Positions 23,575-34,770 of a stretch of 64,000 bases of DNA are shown piece after piece. The number at the start of each line of letters is the position of its first letter. Within the stretch, counting starts at the first letter, position 1. The DNA comes from Streptomyces sp. NBC_01198. GTDB taxonomy: Bacteria > Actinomycetota > Actinomycetes > Streptomycetales > Streptomycetaceae. The stretch is taken from NCBI RefSeq assembly GCF_036010485.1, contig NZ_CP108568.1, positions 2,046,001-2,110,000 on the forward strand, in the 5' to 3' direction. The translations under genes and the position numbers were made by a program. The notes under the pieces were generated by a model. The model did no database searches and had not been told where the DNA came from. It was given only the letters and a program-made list of their open reading frames with translations.

Positions 23575-25545
23575 TCAGACCTTCGCCGCGGCGTCGATCG
23601 CGGCCAGCGAGCGCCGCACCTGATTGCGGTCGGTGGTGTACCAGAGGTCGGGCATGGAGGAGCGCAGGAAGCCGCCGTAGCGGGCGGTCGCCAGCCGCGG
23701 GTCGAGGACGGCCACCACACCGCGGTCGCCCGACGCCCTGATCAGCCGGCCCGCGCCCTGGGCCATCAGCAGCGCGGCATGGGTGGCGGCGACCGCCATG
23801 AAGCCGTTGCCGCCGTGCTCCTCGACCGACTTCTGCCGCGCGCTCATCAGCGGGTCGTCGGGCCGCGGGAACGGGATCCGGTCCATCACCACCAACTGGC
23901 AGTTCACCCCCGGCACATCCACGCCCTGCCACAGCGAGAGCGTGCCGAACAGGCACGTCCTGGCATCCTGCGAGAAGGTGCGGATCAGCTCGCCCAGAGT
24001 TTCCTCGCCCTGCAGCAGCACCGGGTGGTCCAGCCGGTCGCGCATCGCCTCCGCGGCGGTCTGGGCGCCGCGCATCGAGGAGAACAGCCCGAGCGTACGG
24101 CCGCCGGCCGCCTCGATCAGCTCGGCGAGTTCCTCCAGCATGTCCTCACGGCCGGCGTCCCTGCCGGGTGGCGACAGGTGCCTGGCCACGTAGAGGATGC
24201 CCTGCTTGCGGTAGTCGAAGGGCGATCCGACGTCGATGCCCTTCCACGGCGCCACGTCCTCGCCCGAGGTGCCCTCGGCAGCCAGGCCCATCGAGGCCGC
24301 CACACCGTTGAAGTCGCCGCCGAGCTTGAGGGTGGCGGAGGTGAGGACGACCGAGCGGTCGGTGAACAGCTTCTCGCGCAGCAGCCCCGACACATTGAGC
24401 GGGGCGACCCGCAGCGAGGCCCCGAAACGGTCGTGCCGCTCGCACCACACCACGTCGTACTCCGAGGCCGAGACCAGCCGTTCGCAGACCTCGTGCACGT
24501 GCTCGACGGCCGCCAGGGCCTGCTTGCGCACCGCGTCCTCGTCCTGCACCGACTTGTCGCGGGTGTCGCCGAGGGCCGTGATCACCTGGCGGCAGGCGTC
24601 CCGTAGCGCGGCGAGGACGTAGAGGAGGTCCTCAGGGACCTCCTCCAGCCGTCCCGGCAACGCCAGCTCCATCACCCGCTCGAAGCCCTCCGCGGCGCTC
24701 AGCAGGGCGTCGGCGGCCTTCTCGTTGACCAGCCGGGCGGCGCGCTTGACCGCGCGGTTCACGCTGCCCGCGCTCAGCTCGCCGGTCGCCACGCCGGTGA
24801 CCCGGGAGACCAGCTCGTGCCCCTCGTCGATGATCAGCACTTCATGGCCGGGCAGCACCGGGGTGCCCTCGATCGCGTCGATCGCGAGCAGCGCGTGGTT
24901 GGTGACCACCACGTCGGCCAGTTTGGCGCGCTCCCGCGCGGCCTCGGCGAAACACTCCGCGCCGTAGGCGCACTTGGCGGCGCCCAGGCACTCGCGCGAG
25001 CTGACCGACACCTGGCCCCAGGCGCGGTCGGACACCCCGGGGGTCAGGCCGTCGCGGTCGCCGGTCTCCGTCTCGTCGGCCCAGTCCCGCATCCGCAGCA
25101 GGTCCTGGCCGAGCTTGCTGGTCGGCGCCGCGGCCTCGAAGGGGTCGAAGAGGCCCTCTTCGTCGTCCTGCGGCGCTCCCTCGTGCAGGCGGTGCAGGCA
25201 CAGGTAGTTCGACCGGCCCTTGAGCATGGCGAACTGCGGCTCACGGCGCAGCAGCGGCTGCAGCGCGGTGACCGTCCGGGGCAGGTCGCGCTCGACGAGC
25301 TGGCGCTGGAGCGCCAGGGTGGCGGTGGCGACCACCACGCGCTCCCCGTGAGCGAGCGCGGGCACGAGGTACCCGAGCGATTTACCGGTGCCGGTGCCCG
25401 CCTGCACGAGCAGATGGGACTTGTCGTCCACGGCGGCGGCGACGGCCTCGGCCATGGTGACCTGACCGGCCCGCTCCACGCCTCCGACGGCGGTGACGGC
25501 GGCGTGCAGCAGGTCGGTGAGCGCGGGTGGGGGCGTGTCAGTCAT
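23575..25545 (-). CDS. dinG: ATP-dependent DNA helicase, DinG/XPD-like
   Basis: A 656-residue superfamily 2 helicase. Walker A is LLVQAGTGTGKSLGYLVPA (about 45-63), with ATATLALQRQLVERDLP after it. The four-cysteine iron-sulfur region is formed by Cys of YLCLHRL and CLGAAKCAYGAECF, and DEGH is in VLIIDEGHELVSRV. The second helicase lobe has VLTSATLKLGG, LGLFSSMRGAQ, LWQGVDVPG and AQGAGRLIR. DinG proteins unwind 5'-3' and resolve R-loops and damaged replication structures. No SOS box is visible upstream; the start lies 93 bp from the end of the siderophore operon on the same strand. Confidence 0.92.
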   Translation of the reverse strand: MTDTPPPALTDLLHAAVTAVGGVERAGQVTMAEAVAAAVDDKSHLLVQAGTGTGKSLGYLVPALAHGERVVVATATLALQRQLVERDLPRTVTALQPLLRREPQFAMLKGRSNYLCLHRLHEGAPQDDEEGLFDPFEAAAPTSKLGQDLLRMRDWADETETGDRDGLTPGVSDRAWGQVSVSSRECLGAAKCAYGAECFAEAARERAKLADVVVTNHALLAIDAIEGTPVLPGHEVLIIDEGHELVSRVTGVATGELSAGSVNRAVKRAARLVNEKAADALLSAAEGFERVMELALPGRLEEVPEDLLYVLAALRDACRQVITALGDTRDKSVQDEDAVRKQALAAVEHVHEVCERLVSASEYDVVWCERHDRFGASLRVAPLNVSGLLREKLFTDRSVVLTSATLKLGGDFNGVAASMGLAAEGTSGEDVAPWKGIDVGSPFDYRKQGILYVARHLSPPGRDAGREDMLEELAELIEAAGGRTLGLFSSMRGAQTAAEAMRDRLDHPVLLQGEETLGELIRTFSQDARTCLFGTLSLWQGVDVPGVNCQLVVMDRIPFPRPDDPLMSARQKSVEEHGGNGFMAVAATHAALLMAQGAGRLIRASGDRGVVAVLDPRLATARYGGFLRSSMPDLWYTTDRNQVRRSLAAIDAAAKV

Positions 25546-25638
25546 AGGAAGGCAAGCCTACGGGCAGCCACCGACAACGCCGTCCGGCTGCGCCATTACC
25601 GGTCGGCTTCGGCCCCGGTCCGGTCATACGGCGCCAGG

Positions 25639-27402
25639 TCACAGCGCGTGCAGGGGGTTGGGGACGGTGCCGTGGACTGCGGCGTGCGGCCGCTCGGCGC
25701 GGTCGCGGTAGCCGTCGAGGTGCAGCCGGTTGCGGTTGAGGCAGAGCCGGGCGATGCGCGGGGTGAGCAGGTCGAAGCCGGCGAATCGTTCCTTGAGGTG
25801 GGGGAAACGTTCCTGGTAGCGGATGATCTCCCCACGCACCAGGCCCCAGAAGACCGTTCCCGGCACTCCCAGCTGGTCCTCGCACAGCGGCGCCAGATAC
25901 CGCAGCACGCCGACGAAGAGTCCCGAGTGGATGAACTGGGTGAGGAAGCCGGGCTCCTCGGTCAGCAGCACCGCCCGGACCTCGTCGGGCATCGTGTCGT
26001 GCTCGGGCAGCGCCTGTGCGCTGACGTTGACGTCGTCGACGAAGTCCTTGACCGCGAGCCGCACCGGCAGGTCCTGCTCGTCGAAGACGACGATGGCGTT
26101 CTCGCCGTGCGGGGAGAAGACCGTGCCGTACTGGTAGAGGAAGTGCAGCAGCGGCGGCAGCAGCGCGCCGAACAGATGCCGCAGCCACACTGCCGGGGCG
26201 ACGCCGGAACGCGCGACGAGCTCCGCGGTGAAAGAGCGTCCTTCCGGGTCGGTGTGCAGCAGCGCGGCCAGCGTACGGGCGCGCTCGCCCGGGTCGAGGT
26301 GCGCCGTCAGCGGCTCGCGCCAGATGCAGCCGAGCAGTTCGCGGTACTGGTACGGGACGGTCGGCAGCCGGTCGTACTGCGGATGCGCCACCGTCACCGA
26401 GGCGACCTCGCCGAGCAGGATCACCCGGGTCTCGTCGCGCAGGAACGGATCGCCGGCCCGCAGCCCGTCCACCCAGGCGGTGACGGCGGGCGCGGCGAGG
26501 GTGCGCTGGGTGGGCAGTCCGCGCCACACCAGGGTGTTGAGCACCGACAGCGGCAACTTGACCGTACGGCGCCGCGGGTGGCTGGTGTTGAGGAAGGTCC
26601 TGATGGACTGCTGCGGCACTCTCAGGTCGTTGTCAGTGCCGAGCGCGATGATGGATCCGTCGGCGACAGCGGGGGCGAAGAGCGGCAGCACCACGTGCTC
26701 CCACTGCCACGGGTGGACCGGCAGCAGCAGGTGGTCGGCCGGGTCGCGGTCCCGGTCGGCGATGGTGGAGCGGAAGGCGTCGAGTGTGGCGGGCGGGATC
26801 TCGTCCGCATAGAGCAGATCGGGGGTGGCCAGGGTGTCGACACCGCGGTATCGGGCGAGGCCGCGGTGCACGGCGATCCACGGCAGCCGGTGCTGTCGGC
26901 GGGCCTCGGGCGCCCAGCGGGCCGCGTCGGCGTCGGAGAATCCGAGACGTCCCTTGTTGGCGACCAGCCAGGGGTGTCCTGTCTGGTGTCCTTCGAGCTC
27001 CGCGTAGTCCAGCTCGGCCAGCTCGGCGGCCGGCAGCGCGTGGGCGTCCAGCCGCAGGTCGGCGCGCAGCGTGGCCAGGAGCTCGCGGATGAGGTGGCCG
27101 GTGGTGTCCCCGCTCAGGCCGAGGACGCCGTTGTGCGCCTGGCTGACGAAGTGCAGCGGATCGCCGTCAGGACCGATGCTCGGGGGGTCCACCTGCCAGC
27201 TGCCGTACGCGCCCCTGCGGGCCTGGAAGCGGTAGGTCAGCGTGTCGCTGACCGGCAGGCGGTACGCCGTCGGGCCGGCCGCGGGCTCGGGTTCGGGGAC
27301 GATCACCTCCTCGTAGGCGAATTCGGCGAGCAGCTTCGCCAGCAGGCGCCGGGCCGCACGCTGCCAGGCCGCGGAGTCGGAGGGAGGGGAGGTGGTGGTC
27401 AC
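25639..27402 (-). CDS. IucA/IucC-family siderophore synthetase (second synthetase of the operon)
   Basis: A 587-residue protein from GTG 27402, with AGGAGCCC upstream. Family motifs: GHQTGHPWLVANKGRLGFSD (N-terminal ATP site), LPVHPWQWEHVV, QQSIRTFLNTSHPRRRTVKL (conserved 'S..T' substrate/ATP loop), and HGENAIVVFDEQDLPVRLAV-KDF plus a terminal metal-binding region. NIS synthetases condense a polycarboxylate (citrate and others) with an amine or hydroxamate. It is the last gene of the operon, with a 59-bp gap from the acetyltransferase. It is more IucC-like than the other synthetase, which by analogy suggests it does the second condensation. Confidence 0.92.
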   Translation of the reverse strand: MTTTSPPSDSAAWQRAARRLLAKLLAEFAYEEVIVPEPEPAAGPTAYRLPVSDTLTYRFQARRGAYGSWQVDPPSIGPDGDPLHFVSQAHNGVLGLSGDTTGHLIRELLATLRADLRLDAHALPAAELAELDYAELEGHQTGHPWLVANKGRLGFSDADAARWAPEARRQHRLPWIAVHRGLARYRGVDTLATPDLLYADEIPPATLDAFRSTIADRDRDPADHLLLPVHPWQWEHVVLPLFAPAVADGSIIALGTDNDLRVPQQSIRTFLNTSHPRRRTVKLPLSVLNTLVWRGLPTQRTLAAPAVTAWVDGLRAGDPFLRDETRVILLGEVASVTVAHPQYDRLPTVPYQYRELLGCIWREPLTAHLDPGERARTLAALLHTDPEGRSFTAELVARSGVAPAVWLRHLFGALLPPLLHFLYQYGTVFSPHGENAIVVFDEQDLPVRLAVKDFVDDVNVSAQALPEHDTMPDEVRAVLLTEEPGFLTQFIHSGLFVGVLRYLAPLCEDQLGVPGTVFWGLVRGEIIRYQERFPHLKERFAGFDLLTPRIARLCLNRNRLHLDGYRDRAERPHAAVHGTVPNPLHAL

Positions 27403-27461
27403 GGTGGGCTCCTGCGGGGACAGGGGGTGCAGGCGGGTGAGGGAGCACCGGTCGGGGCCGG

Positions 27462-28172
27462 TCAGAGCAGATGGCGCAGCGAGCGGTCGCGGATCATCAG
27501 GGCAGCGCGCTTGCCCGGGACGTCGGCCTCGGCGGACAGCCGGAAGCCCGCTGTGAGAAAGGCTGCCACGGAGGGGGTGTTGCGGAGGTCGGGTTCCGAG
27601 ATCACACGACCGCAGCCGGGCCGGTGGTCCAGGATCAGCTCGGCCACCGCCTTGATCAGGGTGCTTCCGAGCCCGCGGCCGCGGTCTGCGGCGCCGCCGA
27701 TGAGCAGGTGGACACCGGTGTCCTGTGGTCTGGCCGGGTAGTGGCGGGACAGCGGATCGAGGTCGGCGCGGTAGATCTCCCAGTAGCTCATCGGGGTGCC
27801 GTCGAGCAGCCCCAGGCAGGGGATGCTGCGGCCGTCGCCGCGGAGTTGGGCGTCCAGGTGCCGCCCGGTCACCGCCGGGTCGCCGGCGAGCTCCCAGAAC
27901 TCCGCGACCGCCGGATCGTTCATCCAGCGGCTGACGAGGGCGAGGTCGCGCGCGGGCTCGGCCGGCAGGAGGCGAAACGTCCCGGCAGGGGTGTCGGCGG
28001 GGGCCCATCGGGCGATGTCCCCGATCAGGCCGGTGGCTGCGCCGGCGCGCCCGGCCCGGGGGCCGGGCGCGCCGTGGACCCGTGAGGTGTCGCGGGCGGC
28101 GAAGAGCGCGAGGAATTCCGGCGGCAGCGTCAGATCGAGGGTGTCCTCGGTGCCGGGGTCGGCGGATGACAC
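27462..28172 (-). CDS. GNAT-family siderophore acyltransferase (RhbD/IucB-like)
   Basis: A 236-residue protein; GTG 28172 is preceded by GGAGGAG. The C-terminal ~170 residues form an Acetyltransf_8 domain: FRLLPAEPARDLALVSRWMN, PAVAEFWELAG (the typical 'W...' start), SYWEIYRADLDPLSRHYPAR, then the acetyl-CoA loop HLLIGGAADRGRGLGSTLIK and FLTAGFRLSAE. In rhizobactin and aerobactin pathways such enzymes acetylate the N-hydroxylated amine. Here no N-hydroxylase gene is present, so the acceptor is uncertain. The N-terminal 60 residues are not part of the domain. Confidence 0.9.
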   Translation of the reverse strand: MSSADPGTEDTLDLTLPPEFLALFAARDTSRVHGAPGPRAGRAGAATGLIGDIARWAPADTPAGTFRLLPAEPARDLALVSRWMNDPAVAEFWELAGDPAVTGRHLDAQLRGDGRSIPCLGLLDGTPMSYWEIYRADLDPLSRHYPARPQDTGVHLLIGGAADRGRGLGSTLIKAVAELILDHRPGCGRVISEPDLRNTPSVAAFLTAGFRLSAEADVPGKRAALMIRDRSLRHLL

Positions 28173-28205
28173 GGTGACTCCTCCTCTGCTGCGTGTGGCG
28201 ACCGG

Positions 28206-30071
<1,866 letters not shown>

Positions 30072-30126
30072 ACGGGGGCTCCACTGGTCGTTGCCGCGGG
30101 GCTGCGGAGGGTGTGGGGGGCAGGCG

Positions 30127-31539
30127 TCATGCGGCGGCGCCCGGTGCGCCGGCGCGGGCGGCCTCGACGGCTCCGGCGAGGCGTTCGAGGACCGCCTCGG
30201 CCTGCTCGTCGGTGATGGTCAGCGGCGGCAGCAGCCGGACGACGCTCGCGTGCCTGCCGCCGAGTTCGGTGATCAGCCCGCGGCGCAGGGCCTCACGCTG
30301 GACCCGCGCGGCCAGTTGCGGTGCGGCCGGCAGGGCTCCGTAGTCGTCCCGTTCCGCGTCGGTGTCGACGATCTCCATGCCGATCATCAGTCCGCGGCCG
30401 CGTACGTCTCCGATGCAAGGATGGTGCGCGGCCAGTCCCCGCAGCCGGCTGAGCATCCGGGACCCGATCGTCTCGGCGCGCTCGTGCAGGGCGTTGCGGC
30501 GAACGAAACGCAAGGTAGCAGCGCCCGCCGCCATCGCCAGTTGGTTGCCGCGGAAGGTCCCGGCGTGGGCGCCGGGCTGCCAGCCGTCCAGCTCCTCGCG
30601 GTAGACGATCACCGCCAGCGGCAGGCTGCCGCCGATGGCCTTGGACAGCACCATGACGTCGGGCACGATGCCGCTGCGCTCCACAGCCCAGAAGGTGCCG
30701 GTCCTGCCGACGCCGGTCTGGACCTCGTCGGCGATCAGCGGGATGCCGCGGTCCGCGGTGACGGACCGCATCCGCCGCAGCCAGCTGTCGGGGGCCGGGA
30801 TCACGCCGCCCTCGCCCTGGACCGCCTCGAGGATCATCCCGGCGGGCGGCTGCACCCCGCCCTTGGGGTCGTCGAGCTGGTGCGCGGTCCAGCGTGCTGC
30901 GAGTTCGGCGCCCCGCTCGCCGCCGATCCCGAAGGGGCAGCGGTAGTCGTACGGATACGGCAGCCGGGTGACCTGGACGTCGGGGCCGCGCAGGGACGCG
31001 CGCACCGCGGTGTCACCCGTTGCGGCGAGTGCCGCGGCGGTCATGCCGTGGTAGGCGCCGGAGAAGGCCAGCAGCCCGTCGCGGCCGGTCGCGGTCCTGA
31101 CGAGCTTGATGGCCGCCTCGACGGCGTCGGTCCCCGCCGGGCTGCAGAACTGGATCCGGCCGTGGTCGGCGAGGGCGGGCGGCAGCGTCTCGAACAGGGC
31201 GGTGGTGAAGGCGTCCTTGACCGGTGTCGCGAGATCCAGCACATGCAGCGGCGCTCCGGAGTCGAGGACGCCCCTGATGGCCTCCAGCACGACGGGGTGG
31301 TTGTGGCCGAGTGCCAGGGTCCCCGCCCCGGCCAGGCAGTCCAGGTAGCGCCGCCCGTCCGCGCCCTCGACCGTCATCCCCCTGGCCCGCACCGGGACCA
31401 CGGGCAGCGAGCGCGCGTAGGTGCGCGCGGCCGACTCGCGCTGCGCCTGTCTGCGCAGGATCCCCTCCGCGGCGGTGATGCCGTCGTAGTCGTCGGCCGG
31501 CGCCGTGCGATGTCCCGAAGCGCTCGAAATGGCCGCCAC
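30127..31539 (-). CDS. Diaminobutyrate--2-oxoglutarate aminotransferase-like class III aminotransferase
   Basis: A 470-residue PLP enzyme; GTG 31539 has GGAGGAGA upstream. Motifs: AGAGTLALGHNHPVVLEAIR, CSPAGTDAVEAAIKLVRTAT (about 132-151), AYHGMTAAALAATG, GEGGVIPAPDSWLR, DEVQTGVGRTG with the PLP Asp271 and the Schiff-base lysine Lys300 in VLSKAIGG. This is the RhbA/EctB-type enzyme making L-2,4-diaminobutyrate from aspartate semialdehyde. As first gene of the siderophore operon it should supply the diamine building block. No ectoine genes are near. Confidence 0.9.
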   Translation of the reverse strand: MAAISSASGHRTAPADDYDGITAAEGILRRQAQRESAARTYARSLPVVPVRARGMTVEGADGRRYLDCLAGAGTLALGHNHPVVLEAIRGVLDSGAPLHVLDLATPVKDAFTTALFETLPPALADHGRIQFCSPAGTDAVEAAIKLVRTATGRDGLLAFSGAYHGMTAAALAATGDTAVRASLRGPDVQVTRLPYPYDYRCPFGIGGERGAELAARWTAHQLDDPKGGVQPPAGMILEAVQGEGGVIPAPDSWLRRMRSVTADRGIPLIADEVQTGVGRTGTFWAVERSGIVPDVMVLSKAIGGSLPLAVIVYREELDGWQPGAHAGTFRGNQLAMAAGAATLRFVRRNALHERAETIGSRMLSRLRGLAAHHPCIGDVRGRGLMIGMEIVDTDAERDDYGALPAAPQLAARVQREALRRGLITELGGRHASVVRLLPPLTITDEQAEAVLERLAGAVEAARAGAPGAAA

Positions 31540-31754
31540 GTGCTGTCTCCTCCGAGTCGCCTGCAGTCGATCAGTCCCCCGTCCGTACTAACGACGCGGT
31601 GACGGACCGATCACGGGCCGCGCACGGAACTTTCCCGCCGGAACCGGTGCGCGGCGGCTGACCGTCCCTCACCCCGACGGCGTGCTCGTGCGCCGCCCGC
31701 GCCGGACACACCACTGATGGCCCGGCACGCAGACTTCGCAGGGGGCTCACGTTC
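31540..31754. promoter_or_regulatory. Divergent promoter region, siderophore operon / protease gene
   Basis: 215 bp that must hold both promoters. I looked for an actinobacterial iron box (TTAGGTTAGGCTAACCTAA-like, bound by DmdR/IdeR) on both strands and found none, not even a half-site of six or more bases. No other clear palindrome. Confidence 0.5.
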
Positions 31755-32921
31755 ATGTCATCGATACGCCGGTCGTTGATGGCGGCTGCGGCGGCCGTGG
31801 CGCTGGTCGCCACGGCAAGCGCATGCGGGTCGTCGGACACCGAGGGCGGCTCCAAGCCCACGGCGACACAGAAGACGACGGCGAAGCCGAAGTTCGATCT
31901 CTCCCTTCCGACGTCGCTGCCGACCAGCGTCGCCGATCTGAAGAAGTGGGAGCAGGCGTACAAGCGGGGGGCCTGGAAGAACTGGGACAAAGCCCAATGG
32001 CTGCGCAAGGCGGCGGATTTCGTCAACCCGGTGATCGACGGCCTGTGGGACGACGACCGGATGAAGGCCGCCGATCCGCAGGACAAGAACGTGCCGGTCG
32101 ACGTCGCGTCCGACCAGGGCAAGACCGATCCCGCGCCCGCGCAGGTGACGGCGCGCCAGGTGGCGGCGCCCTACCACCGGAGCGCGCCTGACGTCGGAAA
32201 GCTGTTCTTCGACAGCCCCAGGGGATCGATGGTCTGCTCGGCGACCGTGATCCAGGACCCGGCCCACCCCGGCAAGTCCAACCTGGTCTGGACGGCAGGC
32301 CATTGCGTGCATGCGGGCGCGGAAGGCGGCTGGTACCGCAACATCGCCTTCGTCCCCGCCTACAACGACTCGGGCAAGGACGCCGCCGCGCTCAAGGGCG
32401 CCAAGCGCGACGTGCTGGCGCCGTACGGGGTGTTCTGGGCCGACGGAGCGAGTACGTCGCAGCAGTGGATCGACACCGGTGCCGAGTCGGGCGGCAGCGG
32501 CTCGCCCTACGACTTCGCGGTGCTGCACGTGACGCCGGAGCAGGGCGGCAAGTCGCTGGAGGAGACGGTGGGCTCGGCCATGCCGGTGTGGTTCGACGCT
32601 CCGACCACGGCTCAGGTCGGCACCCTCGACGCGTGGGGGTACCCGGCGGCTTCGCCCTACGACGGGCAGCGGATGTACGACTGTGCGGGCAAGCCGGGAC
32701 GGCTCTCGCTCGACGCCCGGCAGCCGACGGAGTACCGCATCGGCTGCACCATGACGGCGGGTTCCTCCGGCGGGGGCTGGTTCGCCAAGCGGCCCGACGG
32801 GACGACCGCGCTGGTCAGCAACACCTCGATCGGCCCGGTGACGGCGACCTGGCTGGCCGGCCCGCGGCTCGGAGCGGACGCGGAGAAGGTCTTCGACGCG
32901 GTGAGCCGGAAGTTCAGCTGA
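31755..32921 (+). CDS. Secreted trypsin-like serine peptidase, lipoprotein
   Basis: A 388-residue protein. Signal peptide and lipobox: SSIRRSLMAAAAAVALVATA followed by SAC with lipidated Cys24. A Thr/Lys-rich linker and a helical pro-region follow to about 130. The chymotrypsin-type catalytic triad is visible: His182 (VWTAGHCVHA), Asp252 (YDFAVLHV) and Ser337 (TAGSSGGGW; GSSGG instead of the usual GDSGG). It should be anchored on the outer face of the membrane. Possible roles are protein processing or quality control. Convergent with hflX and separated from it by a strong terminator. Confidence 0.9.
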   Translation: MSSIRRSLMAAAAAVALVATASACGSSDTEGGSKPTATQKTTAKPKFDLSLPTSLPTSVADLKKWEQAYKRGAWKNWDKAQWLRKAADFVNPVIDGLWDDDRMKAADPQDKNVPVDVASDQGKTDPAPAQVTARQVAAPYHRSAPDVGKLFFDSPRGSMVCSATVIQDPAHPGKSNLVWTAGHCVHAGAEGGWYRNIAFVPAYNDSGKDAAALKGAKRDVLAPYGVFWADGASTSQQWIDTGAESGGSGSPYDFAVLHVTPEQGGKSLEETVGSAMPVWFDAPTTAQVGTLDAWGYPAASPYDGQRMYDCAGKPGRLSLDARQPTEYRIGCTMTAGSSGGGWFAKRPDGTTALVSNTSIGPVTATWLAGPRLGADAEKVFDAVSRKFS

Positions 32922-32936
32922 CGGCGGCACGCGGAC

Positions 32937-32974
32937 ATGGGTGAGGCCCCGGCTGGAGCCGGGGCCTCACCCAT
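32937..32974. terminator. Bidirectional terminator between protease gene and hflX
   Basis: ATGGGTGAGGCCCCGGCT, two bases, AGCCGGGGCCTCACCCAT: a perfect 18-bp stem in the gap between convergent stops. Confidence 0.85.
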
Positions 32975-33016
32975 GTGGTGCCGTTCGCGGTGCCGGCTGC
33001 TGCCGCGGTTCCTTCG

Positions 33017-34510
33017 CTAGTGGGTGGCGAGGGTGAACGGGGCCAGTTCCGCCGCCATCTCCTCGTGCACCCGGACCTTGAGCAGAGTGCCGTCGCCGGT
33101 GTGCTCCTCGGAGAGCACCTCGCCGCCCGCATGCACCCGGGACACCAGCCCGCCGTGGGTGTAGGGCACCAGGGCCTCCACCTCCACGTCAGGGCGCGGC
33201 AGTTCCTCGTCGATCATTTCCAGCAGCACGTCGATGCCCTTGCCGCTGCGTGCCGACACCGCGATGGCGTGCTTCTCGTTGCGCAGCAGGCGCTGGAGCA
33301 CCAACGGGTCGGCGGCGTCCGCCTTGTTGATCACCACGATCTCGGGCACGTCGAGCGCGCCGACGTCGCGGAAGACCTCGCGGACCGCCGCCAGCTGCTC
33401 CTCGGGCACCGGGTGCGAGCCGTCCACCACGTGCAGGATCAGGTCGGCGTCGCCGACCTCCTCCATCGTGGACCGGAAGGCCTCCACCAGGTGGTGGGGC
33501 AGATGCCGGACGAATCCGACGGTGTCGGCGAGAGTGTAGAGCCGTCCGCTGGGCGTCTCCGCCCGCCGCACGGTCGGGTCGAGCGTGGCGAACAGCGAGT
33601 TCTCCACCAGGACACCGGCACCGGTGAGGCGGTTGAGCAGCGAGGACTTGCCCGCGTTGGTGTAGCCGGCGATGGCCACCGAGGGCACCTTGTGGCGCTT
33701 GCGCTCCTGGCGCTTCAGGTCGCGGCTGGTCTTCATCTCCGCGATCTCCCGGCGCATCTTGGCCATCTTCTCGCGGATGCGGCGCCGGTCGGTCTCGATC
33801 TTGGTCTCACCGGGACCGCGGGTGGCCATACCGCCGCCGGACGAGCCGGCGCCACCACCACCCATCTGCCGGGACAGCGACTGGCCCCAGCCCCGCAGCC
33901 TCGGCAGCATGTACTGCATCTGGGCGAGCGAGACCTGTGCCTTGCCCTCACGGGACTTGGCGTGCTGGGCGAAGATGTCCAGGATCAGCGCGGTGCGGTC
34001 GACGACCTTGACCTTGACCACGTCTTCGAGGTGGATGAGCTGGCCGGGGCTGAGCTCACCGTCGCAGACGACGGTGTCGGCGCCGCTTTCCAGCACGATC
34101 TCCCGCAGTTCCTGCGCCTTGCCCGAGCCGATGTAGGTGGCCGGGTCCGGCTTGTCGCGGCGCTGGATGACGCCGTCCAGGACGAGGGCGCCGGCGGTCT
34201 CGGCGAGCGCCGCCAGCTCGGCCAGCGAGTTCTCGGCGTCGTCCACGGTGCCGGAGGTCCACACGCCGACGAGCACCACGCGTTCCAGCCGCAGCTGGCG
34301 GTACTCGACCTCGGTGACGTCCTCCAGCTCGGTGGACAGTCCCGCGACCCGGCGGAGCGAGGCCCGCTCGGAGCGGTCGAGCTGATCGCCGTCCCGGTCC
34401 CCGTCGATCTGCGCGCTCCAGGCGACGTCCTCTTCCATCAGGGCGTCGGCCCGAAGGCTCTCGGGGAGGCGCTGGCGGTCGTTCGAAGAGGAAGAAGAGG
34501 AGGAGGTCAT
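33017..34510 (-). CDS. hflX: GTPase HflX (ribosome-associated)
   Basis: A 497-residue protein from ATG 34510; the first 20 residues are Ser-rich. It has the HflX domain with the glycine-rich linker RQMGGGGAGSSGGGMATRGP (about 215-233) and GETKIETDRRRIREKMAKM. The GTPase domain carries G1 IAGYTNAGKSSLLNRL (about 280-295), G2/G3 LADTVGFVRHLPHHLVEAF, G4 INKAD and G5 VSARSGKG. HflX splits or rescues stalled 70S ribosomes under stress. It is often near miaA, as here (about 4 kb away). Confidence 0.96.
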   Translation of the reverse strand: MTSSSSSSSNDRQRLPESLRADALMEEDVAWSAQIDGDRDGDQLDRSERASLRRVAGLSTELEDVTEVEYRQLRLERVVLVGVWTSGTVDDAENSLAELAALAETAGALVLDGVIQRRDKPDPATYIGSGKAQELREIVLESGADTVVCDGELSPGQLIHLEDVVKVKVVDRTALILDIFAQHAKSREGKAQVSLAQMQYMLPRLRGWGQSLSRQMGGGGAGSSGGGMATRGPGETKIETDRRRIREKMAKMRREIAEMKTSRDLKRQERKRHKVPSVAIAGYTNAGKSSLLNRLTGAGVLVENSLFATLDPTVRRAETPSGRLYTLADTVGFVRHLPHHLVEAFRSTMEEVGDADLILHVVDGSHPVPEEQLAAVREVFRDVGALDVPEIVVINKADAADPLVLQRLLRNEKHAIAVSARSGKGIDVLLEMIDEELPRPDVEVEALVPYTHGGLVSRVHAGGEVLSEEHTGDGTLLKVRVHEEMAAELAPFTLATH

Positions 34511-34770
34511 CGGATCCTTAGGTCGTTCGGTCGGGGTCCGGCACTCGCACGTGCCGTCATTACGATGGTCGCACGCCGGACCGTCGCGGTCACGCGGGTT
34601 TCCCGGTGGGTGCGCACAGCTCGCGAACCACTCGTACGGGTGATCCCGGCCGGGAACGGGCCGCCGCCACCAGCCGTTCACTCAGAGTAATCATCAAGAG
34701 GCCGGACGCCGGTCCGATGACGATCCGAGGAGTGGGTGCGGTGCGCGAGAACGGAACGGCACGGACGGGA

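Noticed and set aside
24817..27741. Very long plus-strand open frame (over 900 codons) opposite dinG and the siderophore synthetase
   Set aside because: Composition is Val/Gly/Gln/Arg-rich without domains; it is an antisense shadow produced by third-position GC bias of the genes on the minus strand.
34511..34770. Minus-strand frame between hflX and rsh as an extra gene
   Set aside because: No ribosome binding site, low-complexity Arg/Pro composition and no conserved features; it looks like ordinary spacer with the hflX promoter.
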